Below are positions 42,788 through 52,526 of a stretch of DNA of 64,000 nucleotides, piece after piece. The stretch's first letter is position 1. Every line of letters starts with the position of its first letter. The position numbers were made by a program, and so were the translations under genes. The notes below the pieces were generated by a model, which was not told where the DNA came from, ran no database searches, and was given only the letters and a program-made list of their open reading frames with translations. The stretch comes from an uncultured Clostridia bacterium (GTDB taxonomy: Bacteria > Bacillota > Clostridia > Christensenellales > Borkfalkiaceae): assembly GCA_934271735.1 (NCBI GenBank), contig CAKQSB010000012.1:1-64000 (forward strand). Reading direction: 5' to 3'.

Positions 42788-44329
42788 GTGGAAGCACTAT
42801 TAAAATTTCTGGCGGATAACGTTATTATAATTTGCGTTTTCGCCGCCGCGATAATCGCGCTCGTTATCGTTTTTGTTTCGATATCGGCGAAAAACGCGCG
42901 AAAAAAGCGGGACGCCGAGTACGCGAAAATGTTCGAGGAAGTTCCCATAGAAAACGACAGCCGCGAGGACATCAGTTTCGGAAAAGGACAAAACCCGGAA
43001 TTCGAAAAAACGGAAATGGACTGGCTTAAAGGCGAACAAGGTTATTTCGGCGTTATAAGAACGACGCTCCCCCCACTTAAAACCGAACCGAAGGAAGCAA
43101 AAATCGAAACGAACCCCGAAACCGAAGTAAAAAACGAGGAAACGACTGCCGAAGGCGAGTTAAAACCCGAAACGGAAAATCCAAAAAAGAACGGAAAAGT
43201 TCAGAAAGCGGCAAAACAAAAGAAAAACAACATAAAAGAACATAAAATTTTCCTCGGCGCGAAAAGCGAGCAGAAAGCCGAAACCGAGCAGAAAGCCGAA
43301 ACCGAGCAAGAACCCGAGACAGAATTAAAAGCCGAAGATAAGTCCGAAACGGAACAAAACGGCGAAGAAACGAAAAACAAACAGGAAATCGTAGCAACGG
43401 AAACAGAAATTTGTCAGCTAAAAATAGACGATATCGCCGAAGAAAACGTCGCAACAAACGCAGAAGAAAAGGAGGATGAAGAAATGGCAGAAAAAAAGGC
43501 CGAAAACAAAACAGAAAAGAAAGCGGGCAAAGCAAACGCGAAGTTTGCCGAAAAACTTGCGGTGAAAGCTCTCGAAAAAGCTTCCGCAACATCTAAAACT
43601 CCCGCCAAAAAAACGGTTGGAAAATGGGTTATAAAGGAAAAGGGCGAAGGCGAATTCGTGGCTTATCTTTACGCAAACAACAAAGAACTTATGCTCACGA
43701 GCGAAACCTACTCCACTCCGGACGGAGCGAGAAAAGGTATCGGCACGATACAGAAAAACGCCGCTTCGGACGAGAATTTCACCTATTACCGCGACAAGAA
43801 AAAGAATTATTACTTCAAGCTTAAAACAAGCCAGAACAGATTTTTATGCGTCGGAGAAACTTATCCGAACAAGTCGGCCTGCTTGAAATCGATCGAATCC
43901 GTTAAAAATTTCGTGGACTCCCCCGTTTCGGACGCGATCGAAAAAGATATAACGATAATAAAATACGTTCCCACGCAAGGACAGGATTTTCAGACGAAAA
44001 AGTATAGCGGCAAATGGGTAATCACGCCTATCGACGACGAATTTATGGCTCAGCTTCGCGCATCTAACGGCGAACTTCTTTTAAGCAGCGAGTCGTATTC
44101 CTCTTACGCTTCGGCAAAAGACGCTATAGACAATATCACCCAGAACGCCGAAGCCGGTAATTTCATTATCGACAGCGACAAAAAAGGCAGATACTTCTTT
44201 AAACTCAGAAACGACCGCAAACTTACGCTTTGCATTGGCGAAACTTACTCCCAACTTTCCGCGTGTCAGAGCGCGATAGAAAGCGTAAGAGGTTTCTTAA
44301 AAACCGCAAAGCTCGCCGAAAAGCAATAA
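42788..44329 (+). CDS. Membrane-anchored protein with four DUF1508 repeats and an acidic stalk
   Basis: 513 residues. It starts at GTG 42788, decided by AAAGGAG 6 nt upstream. One N-terminal membrane helix (about 10-35) leads to a long Glu/Lys/Thr-rich disordered stalk (about 85-265) containing short repeats (EQKAETEQKAETEQEPE). The C-terminal 235 residues hold two pairs of DUF1508/YegP-type modules, each beginning GKWVI and containing LCVGETY or LCIGETY plus a YFKL strand. YegP-like modules are of unknown function; here they appear to be cytoplasmic or surface-displayed depending on topology, which I cannot fix. Confidence 0.8.
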   Translation: MEALLKFLADNVIIICVFAAAIIALVIVFVSISAKNARKKRDAEYAKMFEEVPIENDSREDISFGKGQNPEFEKTEMDWLKGEQGYFGVIRTTLPPLKTEPKEAKIETNPETEVKNEETTAEGELKPETENPKKNGKVQKAAKQKKNNIKEHKIFLGAKSEQKAETEQKAETEQEPETELKAEDKSETEQNGEETKNKQEIVATETEICQLKIDDIAEENVATNAEEKEDEEMAEKKAENKTEKKAGKANAKFAEKLAVKALEKASATSKTPAKKTVGKWVIKEKGEGEFVAYLYANNKELMLTSETYSTPDGARKGIGTIQKNAASDENFTYYRDKKKNYYFKLKTSQNRFLCVGETYPNKSACLKSIESVKNFVDSPVSDAIEKDITIIKYVPTQGQDFQTKKYSGKWVITPIDDEFMAQLRASNGELLLSSESYSSYASAKDAIDNITQNAEAGNFIIDSDKKGRYFFKLRNDRKLTLCIGETYSQLSACQSAIESVRGFLKTAKLAEKQ

Positions 44330-44343
44330 TATTTAAATTTACG

Positions 44344-44375
44344 CGCGGAAAATCAACGGATTTTCCGCGTTTTTT
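44344..44375 (+). terminator. Terminator of the DUF1508 gene
   Basis: 10-bp stem CGCGGAAAAT with ATTTTCCGCG, 6-nt loop and T6. Confidence 0.88.
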
Positions 44376-44523
44376 AAATTTCGATATAAAAATAAAGCGG
44401 GAGCGAACGGCATTAAACCGAACGTTTCCGCTTTTAATTTCTAAGTCTTAAATTTTACAATCCGCCGAAAACTTTACCGAACGGAACTTCTCAGATTAAA
44501 ACTTTTCCCGACGAAAAAGCAAA

Positions 44524-45192
44524 TTACTTCTTGTCGCGAAGGTCGAATTTATCCTGCTCGTCGATAAGTTTGAGCGGGCTTTCCTCGAGAGCGGTTATCT
44601 GAGAAGTACTCGTCGCGTTTCTTACGATCGAGCCGTCTTCATAATAATAATCGATTTTGGAAAGAGATACGCTGAATCTTTTGCCGTCTTCGTCGATAAA
44701 CACGATTTCGTTGAAATCGAATCTTCCCTTAACGGTAAGCATAACGTATCTGGTATTTCTTACTTCTTTGTCCTTCCAGTTGCTGTCGAAACCGATTTTT
44801 ATCCAGCTGTTGAGGTTCTTTTTCGCGTCCGTAACTTCGTCTTTGGAAATTTTACGGGCGAACGTGGGATAAACGGGCGAGGTTCTGCGAACGAGTTTAT
44901 CGCTCGAAGACGAATAAACGTCGAAAGAAAGTTCGACGGAGTCGTCCTTGGTCTTGGGGATATTAACCCAGATTTCGGAAATAACTTTCGTTCCGTCGCC
45001 TACGTTAAAGCCGAGTTTGTGGAGATATTCCTCGCCGCTGACAACGCTTTCGTCCGAATTGTCGGAATCTACAACATATCTCTGAACTTTCCAGCCTGTT
45101 TCGGGCGCGTTTTCGTTTTTGCACGAAGCAAGCGAGCAAACCGCCGTTACGGTAAGCATAAATGCAAGCAATGCAGTAATTATTTTTCTCAT
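44524..45192 (-). CDS. Lipoprotein of unknown function
   Basis: 222 residues. Lipobox SLASC with Cys24. The rest is a beta-rich domain with a discoidin/carbohydrate-binding flavour (ISEIWVNIPKTKDDSVELSF, WIKIGFDSNWKDKEVRNTRY), suggesting an F5/8-type C or related jelly-roll fold, but the family is not certain. RBS GAGG. Monocistronic. Confidence 0.7.
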   Translation of the reverse strand: MRKIITALLAFMLTVTAVCSLASCKNENAPETGWKVQRYVVDSDNSDESVVSGEEYLHKLGFNVGDGTKVISEIWVNIPKTKDDSVELSFDVYSSSSDKLVRRTSPVYPTFARKISKDEVTDAKKNLNSWIKIGFDSNWKDKEVRNTRYVMLTVKGRFDFNEIVFIDEDGKRFSVSLSKIDYYYEDGSIVRNATSTSQITALEESPLKLIDEQDKFDLRDKK

Positions 45193-45291
45193 TTTTAATT
45201 CCTCTTTTCTCTTTAATACGAGCGTTTTCCTTTGCCCGATTCGATTTTCGACAATCCGGGTGATTTTCGCCGTCCGGATTTATTTTCGATT

Positions 45292-45786
45292 TCAGGCGTT
45301 TTCCTCTCCTTCACGATCGTTTTTCAAGTCCTTATTATCTTTCTGAAGCTTTTTAAGCTCGTTCATAAACGTGGAAATATCCTTGAACTGGCGATAAACC
45401 GACGCAAACCTTACGTAAGCAACCTCATCGATCTGTTTCAAGCCGTCCATAACCATTTCGCCGAGAGCCTTGGTTGTTATTTCCTGCTCGAGCGAATTAT
45501 AAACGGTTTTCTGAATATCTTCGACGAGTTTATCTATTTTCCACATCGGAACGGGGCGTTTCTCGCACGCCCTTATGATACCGTTTTTAAGTTTGTTCGG
45601 GTCAAACGATTGCCTGTTTCCGTTGTTCTTGATGACGAGAACGGGGGTCGTTTCGATAGTTTCGTAAGTGGTGAAACGCTTGCCGCAGTTCATACATTCC
45701 CTTCTGCGACGAATGGCGGTTCCGTCCTCTGTTTGTCTGGAATCCACAACCTTACTGTCAAGATGACCGCAATACATACATCTCAT
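45292..45786 (-). CDS. nrdR: NrdR transcriptional repressor of ribonucleotide reductase
   Basis: 164 residues from the ATG at 45786 (GGAGG 8 nt upstream). The zinc ribbon uses Cys3, Cys6, Cys31 and Cys34 (MRCMYCGH, ECMNCGKRF). The ATP-cone spans about 46-136 (VLVIKNNGNRQSFDPNKLKN). The C-terminus is longer and more charged than usual. NrdR senses nucleotide charge and represses nrd promoters. Confidence 0.95.
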   Translation of the reverse strand: MRCMYCGHLDSKVVDSRQTEDGTAIRRRRECMNCGKRFTTYETIETTPVLVIKNNGNRQSFDPNKLKNGIIRACEKRPVPMWKIDKLVEDIQKTVYNSLEQEITTKALGEMVMDGLKQIDEVAYVRFASVYRQFKDISTFMNELKKLQKDNKDLKNDREGEENA

Positions 45787-45844
45787 ACGGTTTCCTCCAT
45801 AAAAAAGCCGAGCCGCGGGGGCTACCCGAATATCGGACAAGGAT

Positions 45845-45872
45845 ATTTTAACATATTTTTTTGATTTTGCAA
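45845..45872 (-). promoter_or_regulatory. Promoter of nrdR
   Basis: Minus strand TTGCAA (45867-45872), 16-bp spacer, TAAAAT (45845-45850). Confidence 0.6.
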
Positions 45873-45947
45873 AGGGTTTAACCGTTTTTTTATTCGAATC
45901 GGCTATTTTTTTTGAATTTATTCGCTTTTATAAGACATACTTTTTAT

Positions 45948-46256
45948 ATGCTTGTACTTATACAGATTCTCGTCGCGGTGTATTATATAGCGATAAACGT
46001 ATATTCTTTTCTGCTACTTCGGGCGCAGAAGAACTCCGAAGAAGACGGCGAATGTTCCAAAGTACGCGACGGAAGCGTTTTCATCGCGGCAATCTTAGGC
46101 GGCGCGGCGGGAATTTACCTTGCCATGTTCATTTTGAAATACCGCTTGAGAAGTCTTATGCTGATGGTTTTTATGCCCGTTCTTATCGTTCTGAATATTT
46201 ACCTTATCGTCGTGGGGTTCGTGAACAACTTCTGGGTTATAACGAATGTGACGTAA
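45948..46256 (+). CDS. DUF1294-type small membrane protein
   Basis: 102 residues from the ATG at 45948; a TTG at 45912 would add 12 residues but overlaps a possible -35 box. Three to four membrane segments, with the charged loop RAQKNSEEDG and FIAAILGGAAGIYLAMFILK, the pattern of DUF1294 proteins. No Shine-Dalgarno precedes either start. TTGAAT (45912-45917) and CATACT (45936-45941) with 18-bp spacing would put transcription initiation at about the ATG, so a leaderless mRNA is possible. Confidence 0.65.
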   Translation: MLVLIQILVAVYYIAINVYSFLLLRAQKNSEEDGECSKVRDGSVFIAAILGGAAGIYLAMFILKYRLRSLMLMVFMPVLIVLNIYLIVVGFVNNFWVITNVT

Positions 46257-46348
46257 CAAGCCGCCTGCCCGTCTTACACGCTTAAAAAACGCCGTTTATC
46301 GACTTATAGCCTTACTTTTGCAATTTATTGTTCCGATAAGACACAGGA

Positions 46349-47392
46349 TTATTTAAGTTCTACCCTTGCTTTCGCGTTAAGCGTGAGATCGGCGAATTCG
46401 CCGTTTGAATATCTCAGATACCCTTCCGCGCCGATCATTGCGGCGTTATCCGTGCAAAGAATTTTTTCGGGCAGAACAAGTTTAAGTTTGTTCTTCTCGC
46501 ACGCTTTTTTAAGCCCCTCTCTCAAATAACCGTTCGCGGCGACCCCGCCACCTACGGTTATCGTATTCAAAGCATATTCTTTTGCCGCCTGAACGGCTTT
46601 TTCTATGAGAATATCGAGCGCGGCGGACTGGAACGAACAGGCGATATCCGCCCTCGGAATTTCCTCGCCGAGCTGCTCTTTGTTATGAACGTAGTTTATT
46701 ACCGCGGTTTTAAGCCCGCTGTAAGAAAAATTATACCCGCCCTCGCCTTTAAGCATTTTGGGGAATTTAATGCAGTTTTTGCCTTCTTTCGCAAGCCTTT
46801 CCACATTCGGTCCGCCGGGATAATTCAAGCCTATTACCCTCGCGACCTTATCGAAAGCTTCGCCGACCGCGTCGTCTAAGGTTGTCCCTAAAATTTTGAA
46901 ATCGTTATAGGAATTTACTACGATGACCGCCGTATGCCCGCCGCTTGCGAGCAACGAAACGAAAGGCGGTTCGAGCGTTTTGTCCGAAAGGTACGCCGCC
47001 GCGAGATGCCCTCTTATGTGGCTGACGGCGATAAGCGGCTTGTCCAGAGCGTACGCAAGCGATTTCGCGTAAGAAACGCCGACGAGCAGCGCGCCCAAAA
47101 GCCCCGCGCCGTAAGTTACGGCGACAGCGTCAAGATCGTTAAGCGCGATTCCCGCCGCCTCGACGGCTTCTTTAACGACAAGCGAAACGGCGGAGGTGTG
47201 CGCTCTCGAAGCGATTTCGGGAACAACCCCGCCGAAACGAACGTGTTCGGTTGCCGAACTCATAATTTTCGAGGACAGGATTTCCCTGCCCCCTTTGATA
47301 ACAGCCGCCGCCGTCTCGTCGCACGAAGATTCTATCGCGAGAATAACCGCGTCCTTTTTGACGGCGAACGTCTTTTTTATATCGGCGTACAT
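46349..47392 (-). CDS. tsaD: tRNA N6-adenosine threonylcarbamoyltransferase TsaD
   Basis: 347 residues. ILAIESSCDETAAAVIKGG (ASKHA nucleotide-binding loop), the metal motif HIRGHLAAAYL, LLASGGHTAVIVV and TITVGGGVAANGYLR are all conserved. It transfers threonylcarbamoyl to A37 of ANN-decoding tRNAs together with TsaB/E, which are not encoded here. Starts 2 nt after the prfB stop codon, so the two are co-transcribed. Confidence 0.97.
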   Translation of the reverse strand: MYADIKKTFAVKKDAVILAIESSCDETAAAVIKGGREILSSKIMSSATEHVRFGGVVPEIASRAHTSAVSLVVKEAVEAAGIALNDLDAVAVTYGAGLLGALLVGVSYAKSLAYALDKPLIAVSHIRGHLAAAYLSDKTLEPPFVSLLASGGHTAVIVVNSYNDFKILGTTLDDAVGEAFDKVARVIGLNYPGGPNVERLAKEGKNCIKFPKMLKGEGGYNFSYSGLKTAVINYVHNKEQLGEEIPRADIACSFQSAALDILIEKAVQAAKEYALNTITVGGGVAANGYLREGLKKACEKNKLKLVLPEKILCTDNAAMIGAEGYLRYSNGEFADLTLNAKARVELK

Positions 47393-47393
47393 T

Positions 47394-48492
47394 TTAACTC
47401 TTCTTAAGATAATCTATAATGAACTGGTCTATATCGCCGTCCATAACCGCCTGAACGTTACCCGTTTCCGAGCCTGTTCTATGGTCTTTGACGAGAGTGT
47501 ACGGGCAGAAAATGTAGCTCCTTATCTGGCTGCCCCACTCGATTTTTTTAACTTCGCCTTTAATCGCGCTGGCTTCCTGCATTCTCTCTTCCTCGCGTTT
47601 TTCGAGGAGCTTGTTCATAAGCATACGCATAGCCTGTTCCTTGTTCTGAACCTGGCTGCGTTCGTTCTGACAAGCGACGATAATGCCCGTGGGAATATGC
47701 GTGATTCTGACGGCGGATTCCGTTTTATTGACGTGCTGACCGCCCGCGCCCGACGAACGATAGGTGTCGACCTTGATTTCGTCCGGACGGATCTCTATAT
47801 CGCCCTCGTCCTGAATATCGGGCATAACGTCCACGGACGAGAACGAAGTCTGTCTTCTCGCGTTGGCGTCGAACGGAGAAATACGCACGAGCCTGTGAAT
47901 ACCCTTCTCGGCTTTGAGATAACCGTAAGCGTTTTCGCCCTCGACCTTGAAGCATACCGATTTAAGCCCCGCGCCGTCGCCGTCCAAACGGTCGTACTCG
48001 GTGATTTTATAACCGTGCTTTTCCGCGTAGCAGATATACATTCTGTAAAGCATTTCCGTCCAGTCGCACGCTTCCGTGCCGCCCGCGCCCGCATGGAGGG
48101 TTAAAATAGCGTCGCAACTGTCGTACTTACCCCTTAAAAGGGTTCTCAGACGTATATCTTCTATTTCTTTTTCGGCTTCGCTTAAATCCTTGTCGACTTC
48201 CGCGAGAACGCTTTCATCGTCCTCTTCTTCGGCAAGGGAAATCATGATTTCGGCGTCCGAAACGGCTTTACGGGCTTTATCGAAAACGTCGAGCTTGTTT
48301 CTTATGCTCTGAGCTTCTCTCGAAATATGCTTGGACTTTTCTATATCCGACCACACCTCGGGTTTTTCAAGCTCGGCTTCGAGTTCTTTTAATTTTATTC
48401 TGAGATTGTCGACGTCAAAGAGAGTATCCTGCCTCTTCCAAAGTCTTGTAAAGTCCTCTCACTTTTTCTTCGTAAACGTCGTATCTGACCAT
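47394..48492 (-). CDS. prfB: Peptide chain release factor 2, with programmed +1 frameshift
   Basis: 365 residues after frameshifting. ATG at 48492 (RBS AAAGGAG) opens 25 codons ending CTT-TGA-C; the site CTTTGAC is at 48414-48420. Shifting +1 at CTT continues as LDVDNLRIKLKELE into the long frame. The GGQ loop (SSGAGGQHVNKT) and the codon-recognition region are intact. In-frame UGA is read when RF2 is scarce, giving the classical autoregulation. A purine-rich stretch (AGGATA) upstream may act as the stimulatory Shine-Dalgarno. The start codon of the zero-phase part must not be annotated as MWSDI. Confidence 0.97.
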
Positions 48493-48584
48493 AATTAAAC
48501 TCCTTTTTCGGGGACGATTTGTTTATTTTTCAGGCAATTTATCCTTTTTAGTTTTTTCGACCCTTCTGTTGTTATTGTATATTT

Positions 48585-48613
48585 AATATATATTATACCC
48601 GCAAATTTGTCAA
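48585..48613 (-). promoter_or_regulatory. Promoter of prfB-tsaD
   Basis: Minus strand TTGACA (48608-48613), 17-bp spacer, TATATT (48585-48590). Confidence 0.75.
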
Positions 48614-48708
48614 GCATAATGCCTTAATCTGTTTTTTTTATTACGGGAGGTATTTGCCTGTTTTTATAAAAATACGCGATAATCGACTTATAGCCCGTCT
48701 TATAACGT

Positions 48709-50676
48709 TTATTCGACGGTTTTTAAGCTTGCGTTCATATCGGTGGAAACTATGCGTTTTCTGAGCATAAGCGTAACTAAAAACGTAAAAAACAGAACGA
48801 GCGCCGGGGACAGAAGCCACACGTACCACGAAACTCCCCAAAGCGAACCGAAGCCCATAACGGAGAAAATCACGCTCATTAAAATCGCGCCTGCGCCGTA
48901 ACCGAAAATAAGACCTATCGCGGCGTCGATATAGATTTCGCGATAAATATACCCCGCGACTTCGCTATCGTAATACCCCAAAACCATAAGCGTTGCGATC
49001 TCTCGCTTTCTTTCGCTCACGGAAATATCCGTTATCGTGTAAATCGCGGTAAACGTTAAAAGCGCGGCGAAAACAACGACGACGACGGCAAGCCAGGCTA
49101 TCGAAGCGTTTCCGAAGTTTTGGAAAAGACACATATCAAGCAGCGCAAGCCCCGCCATTACAAGCCCCATAGACCCCGCGACCGCCGTGACAGTCATTAT
49201 AAATCTGTTGCGATAACGCAAAACGTTTCTCGCCGTGGACTTATATTTAAAGGACAATCTGTTCCATATAAACGGAATTTTCTCGAGAAAAACCTTTCTC
49301 CCGGGAACGGGCGATTTAGGCTTTAAAAGTTCCGCGGGCATTTCGTTCGCGTTTTTAACTCCCGCGCGAAGCGTTGCGAGGATTGCCGAAACGACAATAA
49401 AGACAAACGTTATCACGTAAAACGTAATGCCGAAAACCGAAGATTCGGGCGGCATAGCGTAGCTGTAACCGAACGTGAGATAAATAAAAGAGCAAAGCCC
49501 CGTTCCGATGAAATACGCCGCCGCGCCGCCTATCGCCGTTGCCGTGAACGCAAACAGAAGATATTTTCCGATGATTTTCCCGAAAGAATAACCGAGCGTG
49601 GAAAGGCAAGCCGACTGCGGCCGCTCCTCGTCCATAAGTCTCGTCATATTCGACAAAACCACGAGAGCCGTTATAAACATAAACGCCGCCATCAGAACAA
49701 TCGCGAGCGCGGTTATCTTTTTAGCGTAAGACGAAACAGACTTGAAACTGTAATTATCGTCGAGGGTTATAAACGCGGTATCTTCTTCGACAGCCGAAAG
49801 ATCCTTGCCCGAGGCTTCCGCCAGAATACCGAGAATGTTTTTCTTTTCGTTTTCCACGAAAGAAGAATATTCGCTCGTGTAGAATCCGAGTTTTGTTTTG
49901 TTCGCGAAAGATATGTAAATATCGCTCGTCGCAGAGGACATCGGTATGGCTTCGGACGGAAGGTACAAAACGTCGTCCAGAGAGATAAGTCCGCCGGAAT
50001 TTATCGCGTCCGGAATTTCCTTGTCGCCGTTGAGATAGCTCGGCTCGCCGTCTCTCGCGAACAACAGCGGACTTTCCACGATTTTAGTAACCACCGCTTC
50101 GACGGGACGAAGCGTTTCGAATAATCTTTTCTGGAAATCGCTTAATCCCCTTCCGTCCTGCTCGGCAAGTTGCGTGAAAATATCCTTGAAGTCGAGCGAA
50201 ATAACGTCGCCTTCGTTGTAACCTTTTATAGCGTTGTCCGCTTTTTCGGCGTAAGCGACGTAAGCCCCCTCGGGAATAACCGCGCCGCCGTCGACCCCGT
50301 CGTTGACAGGCAAAAATTTATTGACCGTAAACGCTCCGAAATTATCCAGAAAAACAAGTCTCGTAAGCCGCCTTTCGCCGTTATAATCGATATAAACGTC
50401 GAACGAAGAACCCGTCGCTACGTTTTCCTCGCCGTACTCCTGCCTGATTGCGGAAATCTGCGATTTATCGAATCCCGTCTGCGATTTGCTTTTTATCGTA
50501 ACGTCGCTCACATTCTGCTCGCGTTTGAAATTTTCCACGGAATTGTTTATCTTTCCCGAGGAAGACCCCACGCCCGAAGTGAGACTTATGCTTATCGCCA
50601 CGATGAAAATTATCGAAATGAATCGCGAAAAGTTCTTTTTGAACATTCGCCCGACCGATTTGTAATATACTTTCAT
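48709..50676 (-). CDS. ABC transporter permease, FtsX/MacB-like
   Basis: 655 residues. One N-terminal membrane helix, a large extracytoplasmic domain (about 45-325), then FtsX-like membrane segments (IVLMAAFMFITALVVLSNMT and onwards) in two halves around a second soluble part. Pairs with the ATPase encoded 4 bp upstream. Systems of this build export peptides or lipids or sense antimicrobial peptides; no sensor kinase is adjacent. Confidence 0.88.
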   Translation of the reverse strand: MKVYYKSVGRMFKKNFSRFISIIFIVAISISLTSGVGSSSGKINNSVENFKREQNVSDVTIKSKSQTGFDKSQISAIRQEYGEENVATGSSFDVYIDYNGERRLTRLVFLDNFGAFTVNKFLPVNDGVDGGAVIPEGAYVAYAEKADNAIKGYNEGDVISLDFKDIFTQLAEQDGRGLSDFQKRLFETLRPVEAVVTKIVESPLLFARDGEPSYLNGDKEIPDAINSGGLISLDDVLYLPSEAIPMSSATSDIYISFANKTKLGFYTSEYSSFVENEKKNILGILAEASGKDLSAVEEDTAFITLDDNYSFKSVSSYAKKITALAIVLMAAFMFITALVVLSNMTRLMDEERPQSACLSTLGYSFGKIIGKYLLFAFTATAIGGAAAYFIGTGLCSFIYLTFGYSYAMPPESSVFGITFYVITFVFIVVSAILATLRAGVKNANEMPAELLKPKSPVPGRKVFLEKIPFIWNRLSFKYKSTARNVLRYRNRFIMTVTAVAGSMGLVMAGLALLDMCLFQNFGNASIAWLAVVVVVFAALLTFTAIYTITDISVSERKREIATLMVLGYYDSEVAGYIYREIYIDAAIGLIFGYGAGAILMSVIFSVMGFGSLWGVSWYVWLLSPALVLFFTFLVTLMLRKRIVSTDMNASLKTVE

Positions 50677-50680
50677 AGGC

Positions 50681-51382
50681 TCACCACTCTATCTCGTCTA
50701 CCGTCTTTTTAACTTCGTTGACAACGGTTTTTTCGATTATTCCGTTTTTGATATAGAAAACCTTATCGGCGATATCCTTTATCGCCTGATTGTGCGTTAC
50801 GACGACAACCGTTTTGCCGTTGTTTTTCGAAACGTCGTACAGACATTTGAGAATTTTCTTGCCCGTTACGTAATCGAGCGCGCCCGTCGGCTCGTCGCAA
50901 AGAAGGAGCTTGGGATTTTTGGCTATCGCCCTTGCGATCGAAACCCTTTGCTGCTCTCCGCCCGAAAGCTGAGAGGGAAAATTCATAAGCCTGTTTTCAA
51001 GCCCGACCTGACGAAGAACGTCCTCGGGTTTAAGGTGATTTTTGCAGATTTCCACGGCGATTTCCACATTTTCGAGCGCGGTTAAATTCGGCATGAGATT
51101 GTAAAACTGAAAAACGAATCCCACGTCGTTTCTGCGGTAATCGCACAAACCTTTTTTATCGAGCGAAGTAACGGTTTTCCCGCCGAGAATTATACTTCCG
51201 CTCGTTGCGGAGTCCATTCCGCCGAGAAGATTTAAAAGCGTGGTTTTACCCGCGCCGGAACTTCCTAAAATAACGGCGAAATCGCCCTCGTCGAGAGCAA
51301 GCGAAACGCCGCCGAGAGCGGGAACTTCCACTTCTCCGCTTTTATAAATTTTCGTTACGTTTTCAAGTGTTAAAAAGCTCAT
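50681..51382 (-). CDS. ABC transporter ATPase, MacB/LolD-like
   Basis: 233 residues. Walker A GSSGAGKTTL, LNLLGGMD, the signature FPSQLSGGEQQRVSIARAIA and Walker B LLLCDEPTGALD are the strict pattern of the MacB/LolD/FtsE group. RBS GAGGAGG. The short C-terminal extension (VVNEVKKTVDEIEW) overlaps nothing and the partner permease starts 4 bp later. Confidence 0.93.
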   Translation of the reverse strand: MSFLTLENVTKIYKSGEVEVPALGGVSLALDEGDFAVILGSSGAGKTTLLNLLGGMDSATSGSIILGGKTVTSLDKKGLCDYRRNDVGFVFQFYNLMPNLTALENVEIAVEICKNHLKPEDVLRQVGLENRLMNFPSQLSGGEQQRVSIARAIAKNPKLLLCDEPTGALDYVTGKKILKCLYDVSKNNGKTVVVVTHNQAIKDIADKVFYIKNGIIEKTVVNEVKKTVDEIEW

Positions 51383-51583
51383 ATCGCGCCTCCTCGGATA
51401 TCAATCGATTTTTTCGGTAAATCGTTACGGAAACCCGGACCCGTTTCGGTCTGTCCGTTTCCAGATTATGATTTTATATTTGTATTTTATATCCGTATTG
51501 TGAACAACACGCTTTCTTTTGTTAAAAAAACGATAAATCTTTCTTTCTGTATTTCAACGCAATTACGTATAACGTTTCCGCAT

Positions 51584-51611
51584 AAAAAAACCGAAGCCAA
51601 ACAGCTTCGGT
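51584..51611 (-). terminator. Terminator of the YugP-like gene
   Basis: Minus-strand stem ACCGAAGC with GCTTCGGT, 6-nt loop, then T7; located 18 nt after the stop codon. Confidence 0.85.
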
Positions 51612-51628
51612 AAAAATTTATTTTTAAT

Positions 51629-52354
51629 TTAATCTCTTCTGCGGTTTCTCATCATCGCGATAATGGCGATAAATCTGAGAAGATACAAAAAGGAAGTGAT
51701 GAGCGAGGCGATGTACGTCATAGCCGCCGCCGAAAGGACTTTTTTCGTCTTCTTAAGTTCGCCGTCCGTCATAACGCCCGATTCGCCGAGCATTTTCAAA
51801 GCTCGTCTCGATGCGTCTATTTCGACGGGAACGGTTATGAGCGCGAAAAGCGTGGACAGAGAGTACAAAGCGATACCGATAGCGATGATAATATCGCCCG
51901 TTTGCGACTTGCTCGCCCAGAACGTTAAAAACACGCCGATTATCGCAACGGGAACGGCAAGTCGCGAACCGATATTCGTTACGGGGACGAGAACGGATCT
52001 CAACGTCAGCAAAAACGAACCGCTGTGTTTCTGAACGGCGTGTCCGCATTCGTGCGCGGCGACGCCCAAAGAAGCGATATCCGTTCCGTCGTAAACCTTT
52101 TCGGACAGACTTAAAACGTCGTTCGAGGGGTTGTAGTTATCGGTGAGCGAACCTCTTATTCTTCGGATTTCGACAGACCTTATCCCTTGTCTTTCCAAAA
52201 GCATATCGCTCATTTCGTGAGCGTTCCAGCCGGACTCTGACTGCACTTTGGAATATTTGTTGAAACGGATTGTTATCATAAGCTGACATATGAGCGAAAG
52301 GATAATTCCCGGCACAACGATTATGAAACTTGCATAATAAATAAAATACAACAT
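51629..52354 (-). CDS. YugP-like zinc metallopeptidase, membrane-bound
   Basis: 241 residues from the ATG at 52354, chosen because AAGG lies 8 nt upstream; an ATG at 52372 lies inside the -10 box. N-terminal membrane helix, then the zinc motif AAHECGHAVQK, with further membrane helices (about 145-190 and 215-235). This is the neutral zinc metallopeptidase family of B. subtilis YugP, of unknown substrate. Confidence 0.88.
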   Translation of the reverse strand: MLYFIYYASFIIVVPGIILSLICQLMITIRFNKYSKVQSESGWNAHEMSDMLLERQGIRSVEIRRIRGSLTDNYNPSNDVLSLSEKVYDGTDIASLGVAAHECGHAVQKHSGSFLLTLRSVLVPVTNIGSRLAVPVAIIGVFLTFWASKSQTGDIIIAIGIALYSLSTLFALITVPVEIDASRRALKMLGESGVMTDGELKKTKKVLSAAAMTYIASLITSFLYLLRFIAIIAMMRNRRRD

Positions 52355-52370
52355 AATATACCTTGAGAAC

Positions 52371-52379
52371 ATTATATCA
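52371..52379 (-). promoter_or_regulatory. Extended -10 promoter of the YugP-like gene
   Basis: Minus strand TGATATAAT at 52371-52379 is an extended -10. No good -35 lies upstream. Confidence 0.5.
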
Positions 52380-52478
52380 CAACTTTACGGGAAACATTAT
52401 AAAAATTGTGTAAAATTTTAAAAAACCCGCCTATAAGCCGATTAACGAAGATTTTTTCGGCAATCGCGTTGTAAATAT

Positions 52479-52507
52479 TTGACTTTGCGGTTAAAAAATC
52501 GTATTAT
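52479..52507 (+). promoter_or_regulatory. Promoter for a possible small gene or RNA
   Basis: TTGACT (52479-52484), 17-bp spacer, TATTAT (52502-52507). Confidence 0.6.
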
Positions 52508-52526
52508 TTACAGCGAAACAAAACAT

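Noticed and set aside
41920..42972. 350-residue version of the exonuclease
   Set aside because: The extra N-terminus runs through the promoter at 42601-42629 and has no domain; the DEDDh core begins at the RBS-supported ATG at 42534.
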